A stretch of 64,000 bases of DNA, from assembly GCF_021699055.1 (NCBI RefSeq), contig NZ_SSXC01000004.1, positions 79,789-143,788 on the forward strand, written 5' to 3'. The notes under the pieces are model-generated. The model did not search any database and had not been told where the DNA came from. It saw only the letters and a program-made list of their open reading frames with translations. Both the position numbers and the translations under genes were made by a program. Shown here piece by piece: positions 18,586-29,195 of the stretch. Positions within the stretch are counted from its first letter, which is position 1. Each line of letters opens with the position of its first letter. The stretch comes from Blastococcus sp. MG754426 (lineage in GTDB: Bacteria > Actinomycetota > Actinomycetes > Mycobacteriales > Geodermatophilaceae).

Positions 18586-18732
18586 GTGGCTGTTTCCCGA
18601 GTCGGCGGTCGGCGCGGGCTGCACGCCTGCGCCGCGGCGTGGTCGGCGCGGCGGCTGCTCGAGGGCCGCGGGGAGCGCGTCGGCGACGGCCGCCTGCACT
18701 CCGGCGGCCGACCGATGCGGGTCTGCTGGTGA
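18586..18732 (+). CDS. Possible small protein upstream of MBL hydrolase
   Basis: 48 codons from GTG to a TGA that overlaps the GTG of the MBL gene (GTGA), the same coupling geometry seen at other operon junctions here. Only five of its codons end in A or T, in line with real genes nearby. It is Arg-rich (VSRVGGRRGLHACAAAWSARRLLEGRG) and ends MRVCW. A CAGGCT hexamer lies six bases upstream. I know no homologue, and random open frames are common at this GC, so this is a candidate only. Confidence 0.3.
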   Translation: MAVSRVGGRRGLHACAAAWSARRLLEGRGERVGDGRLHSGGRPMRVCW

Positions 18733-19499
18733 GCACCGGCTGGCAGGAGGTGGCCGACGGCGTCCTGGTGCGCCGGCACCGCTCGCTGGACCTCAACTGC
18801 GGCCTCGTGCTCGGCGACGGCGCCTGCCTGGTCGTCGACACCCGCTCGCACCTCGGTGAGGCGGCCGACCTGGTGGCGGCCGTCCGCGCGGTCACGCCGC
18901 ACCCGTGGACGGTGGTCAACACCCACGCCCACTACGACCACTGCTTCGGCAACGCGGCGTTCCGCCCGGCGCCGGTCTGGGGCTCGCGGGGCTGCGCGGC
19001 GGCCCTGCGCGCCGACGGCGAGGCGCAGCGGGCCGCCGTCGCCGACACGCTGGCCGGCGAGGAGGCCACCCTCCTGCGGGCGGCCCCGATCGACCCGCCG
19101 GACCACCTCGTCGACGACGTCGCCGTGCTCGACGTCGGCGGCCGCGAGGTGGTCCTGCGGCACCTCGGCCGGGGGCACACCGACCACGACCTGGTGGTCG
19201 AGGTGGAGGTCGCCGGCGACGCGACCGTGCTCTTCGCCGGCGACCTGGTCGAGCAGGGGGCACCGCCGGACTTCGGGGACTCCTGGCCGGCGGACTGGCC
19301 GGCCACCCTCGGCCGGCTGCACGCGCTCGCCCGCGGCCCGGTGGTGCCCGGCCACGGCGCGGTGGTCGACGCGGCGTTCGTCGGTGCCCAGCGGGAGGAG
19401 CTGCTCGCCGTCCTGACCGCGCTGCGCCAGGGCGGGCCGGGGCCCTACCCGGCCGGGACGATGGCGGTCGCTGCCGGGCGGCCGCTCACGAGCCGGTGA
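18729..19499 (+). CDS. MBL-fold metallo-hydrolase
   Basis: 256 residues with the metallo-beta-lactamase fold. The zinc motif is NTHAHYDHCFGNAAF (HxHxDH), with further ligands in LGRGHTDHDLVVEV, LFAGDLVEQGAPPDF and VPGHGAVVD. The spacing of GHTDHD and FAGDLVEQG is that of the small soluble hydrolases related to glyoxalase II and quorum lactonases; the substrate cannot be told. The GTG start overlaps the stop of a possible 48-codon gene. Its stop overlaps the convergent SDR stop by 14 bases (TCA-N8-TGA), with no terminator hairpin between them. Confidence 0.88.
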   Translation: MSTGWQEVADGVLVRRHRSLDLNCGLVLGDGACLVVDTRSHLGEAADLVAAVRAVTPHPWTVVNTHAHYDHCFGNAAFRPAPVWGSRGCAAALRADGEAQRAAVADTLAGEEATLLRAAPIDPPDHLVDDVAVLDVGGREVVLRHLGRGHTDHDLVVEVEVAGDATVLFAGDLVEQGAPPDFGDSWPADWPATLGRLHALARGPVVPGHGAVVDAAFVGAQREELLAVLTALRQGGPGPYPAGTMAVAAGRPLTSR

Positions 19500-20247
19500 C
19501 CCGCCGGACGACCGACAGGGGCAGCACGCGCAGCAGCGCCGCGACCGGCCGCCACGGCCACTCGGGCACGTAACCGCACACCGGCTCCCGCTCGACCACC
19601 TCGACGAGCGCCTCGACGCCCTTGTCCAGGCCGACGGTCAGCGGGCCCCGGCGGCCGACGTTGATGTCGGTCGCGATGTAGCCGGGCAGGATCGTCGAGA
19701 CGACGATGCCCGAGCCGTACACGTCCGAGCGGATGCCCTCGGCCAGCGCGTTCAGCGCCGCCTTGCTCGCCCCGTAGGCGGTCCGGCTGCCGGGCATGCC
19801 GCGCACGGAGGCGACCGAGGAGATCAGCACCAGGTGCCCCATCCCCTGGCGGCGGAACAGCTCCATCGCCGCCTCGCACTGCGCGTGCGACCCGAGCACG
19901 TTGGTGTGCAGCACGGCGCGGTTGCCGGCCGCCCCGCCGGCGCCCACGGACGTCCCCGCGCCGATGCCGGCGTTCACGACCACGCGGTCGAAGCCGCCGA
20001 GCCGGTCGGCGAGGTCGGCGAAGGCGGTCGCCACCGACCCCGGGTCGTCGACGTCCATCGCGGCGACCTCGACCCGGATGCCGGGGTGGGCCGCCCGCAG
20101 CTCGGCCCGCAGCGCCTCGAGCCGGTCGGTCCGGCGGGCGCAGAGGGCGAGGTCGCGGCCCATCGCGGCGAACCGGCGGGCCATGCCCTCGCCGAGGCCG
20201 GAGCTGGCGCCGGAGATGAAGATGCGCTGGCGGGTGGGGTGCGGCAT
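19486..20247 (-). CDS. SDR-family NAD(P)-dependent oxidoreductase
   Basis: 253 residues of a classical short-chain dehydrogenase. IFISGASSGLGEGMARRFAA is the TGxxxGxG-type cofactor motif, with CARRTDRLEALRAEL pointing to NADP(H). NAGIG follows at about residue 85. Catalytic Ser-Tyr-Lys are in LISSVASVRGMPG and AYGASKAAL. The C-terminus (PEWPWRPVAALLRVLPLSVVRRV) is amphipathic and may touch the membrane. The start codon lies inside a 20-base-pair perfect hairpin (20230-20274), and the upstream DNA is a 24-base tandem repeat, an unusual arrangement that could restrict translation. Substrate unknown. Confidence 0.88.
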   Translation of the reverse strand: MPHPTRQRIFISGASSGLGEGMARRFAAMGRDLALCARRTDRLEALRAELRAAHPGIRVEVAAMDVDDPGSVATAFADLADRLGGFDRVVVNAGIGAGTSVGAGGAAGNRAVLHTNVLGSHAQCEAAMELFRRQGMGHLVLISSVASVRGMPGSRTAYGASKAALNALAEGIRSDVYGSGIVVSTILPGYIATDINVGRRGPLTVGLDKGVEALVEVVEREPVCGYVPEWPWRPVAALLRVLPLSVVRRVTGS

Positions 20248-20274
20248 CCCGACAGGATGCCGCACCCCACCCGC
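20230..20274. repeat. 20-bp perfect inverted repeat over SDR start codon
   Basis: Arms 20230-20249 and 20255-20274 are exact reverse complements (core GGGTGGGGTGCGGCATCC) around the loop CGACA. The SDR ATG (20245-20247) is inside the left arm. In RNA the start codon would be buried in a very stable stem. Confidence 0.9.
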
Positions 20275-20359
20275 GGCGCTTCGTGCACACAGCGCCGCGG
20301 CGCTTTGTGCACATAGCGCCGCGGCGCTTCGTGCACCCCACCCGCGGCGCTCTGTGCAC
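20271..20359. repeat. Four tandem 24-bp units
   Basis: The 18-mer CCGCGGCGCT-YY-GTGCAC recurs at 20271, 20295, 20319 and 20342 (periods 24, 24 and 23). Each contains the palindromes CCGCGG and GTGCAC. Because 24 is divisible by three, every frame reads as an eight-residue peptide repeat (for example CTKRRGA.), which explains spurious long frames here. Spacers of six bases rule out CRISPR. Confidence 0.9.
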
Positions 20360-20374
20360 GAGACGCCCGGGGCG

Positions 20375-21040
20375 TCACCGCCGGCGGGTGAGCTCCAGGG
20401 CGTCGGCCGGGACCGAGCTCATGTCCGGGTCCGAGGTACGGGTGCGCTTGAGCTCCCAGAAGTCGGGCAGGTTCGCCAGCAGCACAGCGCCGTCGAAGGC
20501 CCTGCCGGCGTCCTCCCCGGTGGGCACCTTGCTGATGACCGGGCCGAAGAACGCCACGCCGTCGATGTGCATGACCGGCGTCCCGACGTCCTCCCCGACC
20601 GGGTCCATGCCCTCGTGGTGGCTCTTCTCCAGCGCGATGTCGTACTCGGTCGAGCCGGCGGCCTCGGCCAGCGACGCCGGCAGCCCGACCCGTTCCAGGG
20701 CGGGGGCGATGAGGTCCTCGAGCTCGACGCCCTCGTGGTGCCGCAGGGTGCCCATCGCGGTGTAGAGGTCACCGAGCACCTCGTCGCCGTGCTGCTGCGC
20801 GGCCGCGATCGCGACCCGCACCGGACCCCAGGCCTTGGCCATCATCTCCTGGTAGGCCTCCGGGAGGTCGCGGCCGCGGTTGAGCACCGCCAGCGACATG
20901 ACGTGCCAGTGCAGGTCGATCTCGCGGACCTTGGCCGCCTCGAGCACCCAGCGGCTGGTGAGCCAGGCCCACGGGCACAGCGGGTCGAACCAGAAGTCGA
21001 CGCGGGCCCTCGTCGGGGCGCTCTGCACTGCCTCGGTCAT
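20375..21040 (-). CDS. DsbA-family mycothiol-dependent oxidoreductase (Rv2466c-like)
   Basis: 221 residues closely matching the Rv2466c group: [48 protein letters not shown], then [54 protein letters not shown] and [10 protein letters not shown]. Rv2466c is a mycothiol-dependent reductase with a thioredoxin fold that also activates nitro-prodrugs. In place of the CPWC active site this protein has CPWA, so only the nucleophilic Cys remains and a monothiol, mycothiol-linked mechanism is implied. ATG follows GAGGAGCAAGG. It is divergent from pepN. Confidence 0.9.
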   Translation of the reverse strand: MTEAVQSAPTRARVDFWFDPLCPWAWLTSRWVLEAAKVREIDLHWHVMSLAVLNRGRDLPEAYQEMMAKAWGPVRVAIAAAQQHGDEVLGDLYTAMGTLRHHEGVELEDLIAPALERVGLPASLAEAAGSTEYDIALEKSHHEGMDPVGEDVGTPVMHIDGVAFFGPVISKVPTGEDAGRAFDGAVLLANLPDFWELKRTRTSDPDMSSVPADALELTRRR

Positions 21041-21160
21041 CCTTGCTCCTCGCTCTGGGGTGCCCGGGTCGCCGAGTGCCCGGGCCGTCTGCGATGAGCC
21101 AAGTCGCCCGGCCGGGGGGTTGTTCCCGGTGGACGGCGGCGGGCCGTCGGCACCGCCTGA

Positions 21161-21166
21161 CAAACT
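21161..21166 (+). promoter_or_regulatory. Leaderless-type -10 (CAAACT) for pepN
   Basis: CAAACT ends six bases before the pepN GTG; no ribosome site intervenes. Confidence 0.4.
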
Positions 21167-21172
21167 GCCGGG

Positions 21173-23722
<2,550 letters not shown>

Positions 23723-23737
23723 CTCCTCCACCGCAGC

Positions 23738-23781
23738 ACGGGAGAGGCGCCGCACCCGTCAGGGTGCGGCGCCTCTCCCGT
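23738..23781. terminator. Bidirectional terminator, pepN / DUF5130
   Basis: Perfect 20-base arms (ACGGGAGAGGCGCCGCACCC and its complement) around a GTCA loop, placed midway between convergent stops at 23722 and 23788. Confidence 0.9.
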
Positions 23782-23787
23782 CGTCGA

Positions 23788-24252
23788 TCAGTGGGTGCGC
23801 AGCCCCGCGGGGTGCCCCGCCTGGTCCGACAGCTGGCGCAGGCCGTTCACGATGCCACCGACCAGGTCGCCGTTGGCGAACGCGCTGGTCATGGAGAGCA
23901 CCGCGAGGGCGCAGGCGCGGTCGGGGAGCCGGCGCGCGGCCCCGGCACCGGTGACCACCTCCACCACCCGCTGGCCGGGCGACACGGCGATCAGCACGGC
24001 GTCGGTCGGGTGGTCCCCCGAGCGCGCGTGCAGCTGCTCGGCGGCGGCGCGGGTCGGGGTGTCCAGCTCGCCCACGTACAGCGTGAAGCGCAGCCCCGTC
24101 TCGCGGGAGGACATGGTCAGCGCCTCGTCGAGGCGGGCCAGCTCCCGGTAGCTGAAGACCTCGTCGAGCTTGGGCTCCGCCGTGCGCGGGTGGAGCGTGT
24201 CGCCGACGTCGGTGCCGGTGCGGGGGGTGTTGAGCTCGGGCGCGCGGGTCAT
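23788..24252 (-). CDS. DUF5130 family protein
   Basis: 154 residues matching the actinobacterial DUF5130 group, which resembles the TPM phosphatase-like fold without a signal peptide: FSYRELARLDEALTMSSRETGLRFTLYVGELD, then DAVLIAVSPGQRVVEVVTGAGAARRLPDRACALAVLSMTSAFANGDLVGGIVNGLRQL. The role is not known. GGAGG lies upstream of the ATG. The gene follows the CtaJ-like membrane gene in the same direction after a 54-base gap, and these two are commonly neighbours in actinobacteria as far as I recall, so a link with the respiratory oxidase is possible but unproven. Confidence 0.82.
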   Translation of the reverse strand: MTRAPELNTPRTGTDVGDTLHPRTAEPKLDEVFSYRELARLDEALTMSSRETGLRFTLYVGELDTPTRAAAEQLHARSGDHPTDAVLIAVSPGQRVVEVVTGAGAARRLPDRACALAVLSMTSAFANGDLVGGIVNGLRQLSDQAGHPAGLRTH

Positions 24253-24306
24253 CGCCGGCCTCCGGGGATGGTCGTCGGAACAGGGGAAGCGGTCACCGGG
24301 GCCCCG

Positions 24307-24708
24307 TCACCAGGTCCCACGGGCGCCGCCCAGCGGGCCCGCGGCCTGCGGGAGACGGGCGGCCGTCGCGCCACCGCGGTGCGCGTCCTGCGCACCGATC
24401 GCCACCTGGGGGCCGGCGCCGGCGTTCGCGTCCAGGGCGCGCTCCCCCGGCTGCTCCGGGTAGACCGACGAGCCCAGCGCGGCGGTGCCGCTGCCCGGGA
24501 CGGCCGCCGGGCCGTGGCTGGGCGCCGGGCCGTGGCCACCGACGGTCGCCGGGTGCGGCTCGTACCAGACCGGGGCGTGCTTCCACGGCTGGCCGGGCTT
24601 GTAGCGGGGGCGCCGGTCGGCGCCGGGCCGCAGCGTCAGCAGCGCCAGCACGAGGACGATGGCCAGCGGGATGCCGGCGTAGACGAGGAGGGTCTCGGCG
24701 ACGGTCAC
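24307..24708 (-). CDS. Small membrane protein, CtaJ-like cytochrome aa3 oxidase accessory
   Basis: 133 residues. A single N-terminal membrane helix (TLLVYAGIPLAIVLVLALLTL) is followed by RYKPGQPWKHAPVWYEPHP. This combination marks the small actinobacterial proteins annotated as aa3-type cytochrome oxidase subunit CtaJ. A low-complexity Ala/Gly/Pro tail follows. If the assignment holds, it sits in the cytoplasmic membrane with the bcc-aa3 supercomplex. The GTG at 24708 is preferred over a TTG three codons upstream because TAAGTT lies seven bases before it, the leaderless spacing. Confidence 0.7.
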   Translation of the reverse strand: MTVAETLLVYAGIPLAIVLVLALLTLRPGADRRPRYKPGQPWKHAPVWYEPHPATVGGHGPAPSHGPAAVPGSGTAALGSSVYPEQPGERALDANAGAGPQVAIGAQDAHRGGATAARLPQAAGPLGGARGTW

Positions 24709-24715
24709 GCCCGAC

Positions 24716-24721
24716 AACTTA
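24716..24721 (-). promoter_or_regulatory. Leaderless-type -10 (TAAGTT)
   Basis: TAAGTT on the minus strand ends seven bases before the GTG at 24708. Confidence 0.5.
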
Positions 24722-24738
24722 CCGGGACACCGTCGTCC

Positions 24739-26172
24739 TCATCGGCTGTCGGTCCAGACGGCGGGGCGGCGGTGCGCCCACGGCCGCGCGGCCTCCAGCT
24801 GGGCCGAGAGCGAGACGAGGGTCGCCTCGTCGGCGGGCCGGCCCACGAGCATGGTGCCGATCGGCAGCCCCCCGGCGCTCCAGTGCAGCGGGACGCTGAC
24901 CGCGGGCTGCCCGGTGACGTTGAACAGCGCCGTGAAGGCGGCGTAGCGCTTCTGCCGCTCGAAGTCCGCCCCGCCCTCGCCGTCCTCGCCGAACCAGCCG
25001 AGCGGCCGGGGGGTCATGGTGAGCACCGGCGCGAGCAGGACGTCGTAGCCGGCCGTCGCGCGGAGGAACTGCCGGGAGAAGACGCGCAGGGCGAACATCG
25101 CCTGCATCGCGTCCCGCGCCGACAGCGCCAGGCCCCGCTGCTGCATCCAGCGGGTCAGCGGCTTCAGCAGCGGCTCGCTCCCGGGCGGCACCGGGAGCGT
25201 CGTGGCCCCCAGCGCCCAGACCGCCTCGAAGGAGGGCAGCACCGCGGGGTCGAGCAGCCCGGTCGGCACGTCCTCGACGACGTGCCCGAGGCCCTCGAGC
25301 AGCCGCCCGGCGTCCTCGAAGGCCTCGGCCACCTCGGGCTCCAGCTCCACCCCGGGCATGGCCGACTCCGTGTAGCGCCCGATGCGCAGCCGGCCGGGCT
25401 CCCGGTCGGCCCACCCGAGGAAGCTCTCCCCCGGCGGCAGCGGCGGCGCCCAGAACGGGTCGCCGATCTCCGCGCCGGCCATCGCGTCCAGCATCGCCGC
25501 GGCGTCCCGCACGGTCCGGGCCAGCGGGCCGCTGGTGCCCAGGCCGGTCACCTCGCTGCCGTACGGGGCGTTGCTGATCCGGCCGCGGGTCGGCTTGATG
25601 CCGAACAGGCCGTTGATGCTGGCCGGGATGCGGACCGAGCCCCCGCCGTCGCTGCCCTGCGCGAACGGCACGAACCCGGCGGCGACGGCGACGGCCGCTC
25701 CCCCGCTGGAGCCGCCGGCGAGCAGCGAGGTGTCCCACGGGCAGCGGGCCGGGCCGGCGAGGTCGTTGTCGGTGTAGCAGGGGAAGCCGAACTCGGGCGT
25801 GTTCGTCTTGCCCACGCTGATCGTCCCCGCGTCGGCGAGCCGGGTCACGACGGCGTCGTCGACGGCCGGCACGAAGTCGGCGAGCGCGGCCGAGCCGAAC
25901 GTCGTCCGCACGCCGGCGGTGTTGTTGAGGTCCTTGATCGCGGTGGGGACGCCGAGCAGCGGGGGCAGCTCACCACCCTCCCGGACCCGCGCCTCGGCCC
26001 GGGCGGCCTGGGCCAGCGCCCGCTCGGGGGTGACGGTGATGAAGGCCCCGAGACCGGCGTCGTGCGCGTCGATGCGCGCCAGCGCGTGCGCCACGAGCTC
26101 GGTGGGGCTCACCTCCTTCGCCCGGACGGCGGCGGCCTGCTCGAGGGCGGTCAGGTCGTGCAGCGCGGTCAC
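24739..26172 (-). CDS. Amidase (amidase signature family)
   Basis: 477 residues of the amidase-signature family. The catalytic Ser-cisSer-Lys triad is visible: LLGVPTAIKDLNNTAGV supplies Lys, TSLLAGGSSGGAAVAVAAG supplies the first Ser of GGSSGG, and GSDGGGSVRIPASINGLFGIKPTRGRIS supplies the nucleophile region. Such enzymes hydrolyse amides to acid and ammonia, with varied substrates. It is not GatA: no gatB or gatC neighbours it and it lacks the GatA length. The GTG start is fixed by TAGCGT seven bases upstream; an upstream open frame reads Pro/Arg-rich, non-coding sequence. Confidence 0.92.
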   Translation of the reverse strand: MTALHDLTALEQAAAVRAKEVSPTELVAHALARIDAHDAGLGAFITVTPERALAQAARAEARVREGGELPPLLGVPTAIKDLNNTAGVRTTFGSAALADFVPAVDDAVVTRLADAGTISVGKTNTPEFGFPCYTDNDLAGPARCPWDTSLLAGGSSGGAAVAVAAGFVPFAQGSDGGGSVRIPASINGLFGIKPTRGRISNAPYGSEVTGLGTSGPLARTVRDAAAMLDAMAGAEIGDPFWAPPLPPGESFLGWADREPGRLRIGRYTESAMPGVELEPEVAEAFEDAGRLLEGLGHVVEDVPTGLLDPAVLPSFEAVWALGATTLPVPPGSEPLLKPLTRWMQQRGLALSARDAMQAMFALRVFSRQFLRATAGYDVLLAPVLTMTPRPLGWFGEDGEGGADFERQKRYAAFTALFNVTGQPAVSVPLHWSAGGLPIGTMLVGRPADEATLVSLSAQLEAARPWAHRRPAVWTDSR

Positions 26173-26179
26173 GGCAGGC

Positions 26180-26185
26180 ACGCTA
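26180..26185 (-). promoter_or_regulatory. Leaderless-type -10 (TAGCGT) for amidase
   Basis: TAGCGT on the minus strand ends seven bases before the amidase GTG; matches the TAnnnT form used by the housekeeping actinobacterial sigma factor. Confidence 0.6.
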
Positions 26186-26233
26186 GCCCCCTGGACCGCC
26201 CGCGCGCGCCGGCGTGGTGGGGGCCCGGGGCCG

Positions 26234-26839
<606 letters not shown>

Positions 26840-26968
26840 GGATCACCTCCGGAGGCCCCGGACCGCCGGGTGCTGCACGACCCGCGGGCACCCCCATTCT
26901 GACCCGAGAACCCCCGGTCGGCGCACCGGAAATCCCCGCCGTCCCCCGGCCGGCCCCGCCGCGGCGAC

Positions 26969-26974
26969 TAGCGT
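26969..26974 (+). promoter_or_regulatory. Leaderless-type -10 (TAGCGT) for prolyl oligopeptidase
   Basis: TAGCGT ends seven bases before the ATG at 26982, and thus favours this ATG over the GTG at 26973. Confidence 0.6.
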
Positions 26975-26981
26975 GCCGGTC

Positions 26982-29051
26982 ATGCGCTACCCGGAAGCCC
27001 CCCGGCTGGACCTGGTCGAGGAGCTCCACGGCCACCGCGTCGCCGACCCGTACCGCTGGCTGGAGGACCCCGCCGACCCGCGCACGCGGGAGTGGTCGGA
27101 GGCCCAGGACCGCCTGGCGGCCGAGGTGCTGGGCGCGCTGCCGGCCCGCGATCGGTTCGCCGCGCGGCTCGGCGAGCTGGTCCGGGCGGGCGCCGTCGGC
27201 GTGCCCGTGTGGCGCGGCGGCCGGGCCTTCTCCACCCGCCGCGACCCGGGCCAGGAGCACGCGGTGCTCCGGGTGCGCGAGGCGGACGGATCGGTCCGCG
27301 TGCTCGTCGACCCGATGGCGCTCGACCCGGAGGGGACGACGACGCTCGACGCGTGGTCGCCGTCGTGGGAGGGCGACCGGCTGGCCTACCAGGTGAGCAC
27401 GGGCGGCGACGAGGAGTCGGAGCTCTACGTCCTCGACGTGGCGACCGGCGAGCTGCTCGACGGGCCGGTCGCCCGGTGCCGCTACTCCCCCGTCGGCTGG
27501 CTGCCCGGCGGCGAGGAGCTGTTCTACGTCCGCCGGCTCGCCCCCGAGCAGGTGCCCGCGGGCGAGGAGCAGTTCCACCGCCGCGTCTGGCGCCACCGGG
27601 TCGGCGGTCCGGCGGACGACGACGTCCTCGTCCACGGTGAGGGGCTGGACCCCACCAACTACTACGGCGTGCGCACCAGCGCCGACGGCCGGTGGCTGGT
27701 CGTCTCGGCGTCCGCCGGCACCGCCCCGCGCGACGACGTCTGGCTGGCCGACCTCTCCGGCGACGGCGCCCTGCGGGAGCTGCAGCGCGGCGTCGACGCC
27801 CAGACCGCGGCGTGGGTGGCGCGCGACGGCCGGCTCTGGCTGATGAGCGATCGCGGCGCCCCGCGCTGGCGGCTCGCGGTGGCCGACCCCGAGGACCCCG
27901 CCACCTGGGCGCCCGAGGCGTGGACCGACGTCGTCCCGGAGCAGGAGGGCGCCGTGCTCTCCGACGTGGCGCTGGTGGACGCACCGGACGGCGCACTGCA
28001 GGTGCTCGCGGTGCACGCCGTGGACGCCACCGACCGGCTCTCCCTCTGGGCGGGGGACGGCGGCGGCCGGATCACCGAGGTCGTACCCCCCGGCCCCGGC
28101 AGCATCTCCGGGGTCAGCGCCCCGCCCGAGGGCGGTACCGCCGCCTGGGTGGGCTACACCGACTACGCGACGCCGCCCTCGGTGCTGCGCTGGGACGCGG
28201 CGGCACCGGAGGCGCCGGCGCCGTGGGAGTCCGCGGACGTCGCCGCGGAGGTGCCGGAGCTGACCGTCGTCGAGACGCACGCGCGGTCGCAGGACGGCAC
28301 GCCGGTGCACCTGTTCGTCCTCTCGCGAACGGGCACCCCGGACCGCCCGAGACCGACCGTGCTCTACGGCTACGGCGGCTTCAACGTCTCGCTCACCCCC
28401 GCCTACACGGCGCAGGCCCTGGCGTGGGTGGAGGCCGGCGGCGTGTGGGTGGTGGCCAACCTGCGCGGCGGGTCCGAGCACGGCGAGGAGTGGCACCGCG
28501 CCGGCATGCGCGAGCGCAAGCAGAACGTGTTCGACGACTTCGCCGCCGCCGGGGAGCACCTGGTCGAGCAGGGCTGGACGACGCACGGGCAGCTCGCGGT
28601 CATGGGCGGGTCGAACGGCGGCCTGCTGGTCGGTGCCACGCTGACGCAGCGTCCCGCCCTCGCGGCCGCCGTCGTCTGCAGCGCACCGCTGCTGGACATG
28701 GTGCGCTACGAGCGCTTCGGCCTGGGCCGCACCTGGAACGACGAGTACGGCACCGCCGAGGACCCGGTGGAGCTGGGGTGGCTGCTGGCTTACTCGCCGT
28801 ACCACGCGGTGCGCGAGGGGACGGCGTACCCGGCGGTGCTGGTCACGACGTTCGAGTCCGACACCCGCGTCGACCCGTTGCACGGCCGGAAGCTCGCCGC
28901 CGCGCTGCAGCACGCGACCTCGGCGGCGGCGCCGGTGGTGCTCCGGCGCGAGACCTCGGTCGGGCACGGCGCCCGGGCGGTCAGCCGCACCGTGGGGCTC
29001 GCCGCCGACCAGCTGGCGTTCCTGGCGGCGCACACGGGCCTGACCGACTGA
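26982..29051 (+). CDS. Prolyl oligopeptidase (S9A family)
   Basis: 689 residues. The N-terminal segment DPYRWLEDPADPRTREWSEAQ and a seven-bladed propeller region precede the alpha/beta-hydrolase domain. The catalytic Ser544 is in MGGSNGGLLVGA, Asp627 in FESDTRVDPLHGRK and His662 in VGHGARA. YGYGGFNVSLTPAYT and NLRGGSEHGEEWH are family landmarks. It cleaves short peptides after proline in the cytosol; no signal peptide is present. It is divergent from the HNH gene. Confidence 0.94.
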   Translation: MRYPEAPRLDLVEELHGHRVADPYRWLEDPADPRTREWSEAQDRLAAEVLGALPARDRFAARLGELVRAGAVGVPVWRGGRAFSTRRDPGQEHAVLRVREADGSVRVLVDPMALDPEGTTTLDAWSPSWEGDRLAYQVSTGGDEESELYVLDVATGELLDGPVARCRYSPVGWLPGGEELFYVRRLAPEQVPAGEEQFHRRVWRHRVGGPADDDVLVHGEGLDPTNYYGVRTSADGRWLVVSASAGTAPRDDVWLADLSGDGALRELQRGVDAQTAAWVARDGRLWLMSDRGAPRWRLAVADPEDPATWAPEAWTDVVPEQEGAVLSDVALVDAPDGALQVLAVHAVDATDRLSLWAGDGGGRITEVVPPGPGSISGVSAPPEGGTAAWVGYTDYATPPSVLRWDAAAPEAPAPWESADVAAEVPELTVVETHARSQDGTPVHLFVLSRTGTPDRPRPTVLYGYGGFNVSLTPAYTAQALAWVEAGGVWVVANLRGGSEHGEEWHRAGMRERKQNVFDDFAAAGEHLVEQGWTTHGQLAVMGGSNGGLLVGATLTQRPALAAAVVCSAPLLDMVRYERFGLGRTWNDEYGTAEDPVELGWLLAYSPYHAVREGTAYPAVLVTTFESDTRVDPLHGRKLAAALQHATSAAAPVVLRRETSVGHGARAVSRTVGLAADQLAFLAAHTGLTD

Positions 29052-29100
29052 CCGGTGCGGCGGGTAACGGGATGGACACGCGCAGTCCGCGGTGCGGACG

Positions 29101-29150
29101 CAGCGGGTTGCGCTTGAGATGATTCCGGTAATGACCGGACCACCGCCCGC
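29101..29150 (+). promoter_or_regulatory. AT-richer promoter/operator candidate before MFS-globin operon
   Basis: The stretch TTGAGATGATTCCGGTAATG is markedly less GC-rich than its surroundings and holds a near-palindrome ATT-CCGG-TAAT. It lies about 60 bases before the MFS start. It could be a promoter or a repressor site; I cannot assign it to a known regulator. Confidence 0.3.
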
Positions 29151-29195
29151 GCCCGCCGCCGTGGCCGCGGCAGGCGTCGCCTCCCGCGCCGGGAC

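Noticed and set aside
20271..20359. CRISPR array
   Set aside because: Only four units with six-base gaps, no spacers, and no cas genes anywhere in the window.
24739..26172. Amidase as GatA of the tRNA amidotransferase
   Set aside because: No gatB or gatC neighbours and the sequence around the triad is that of general amidases.
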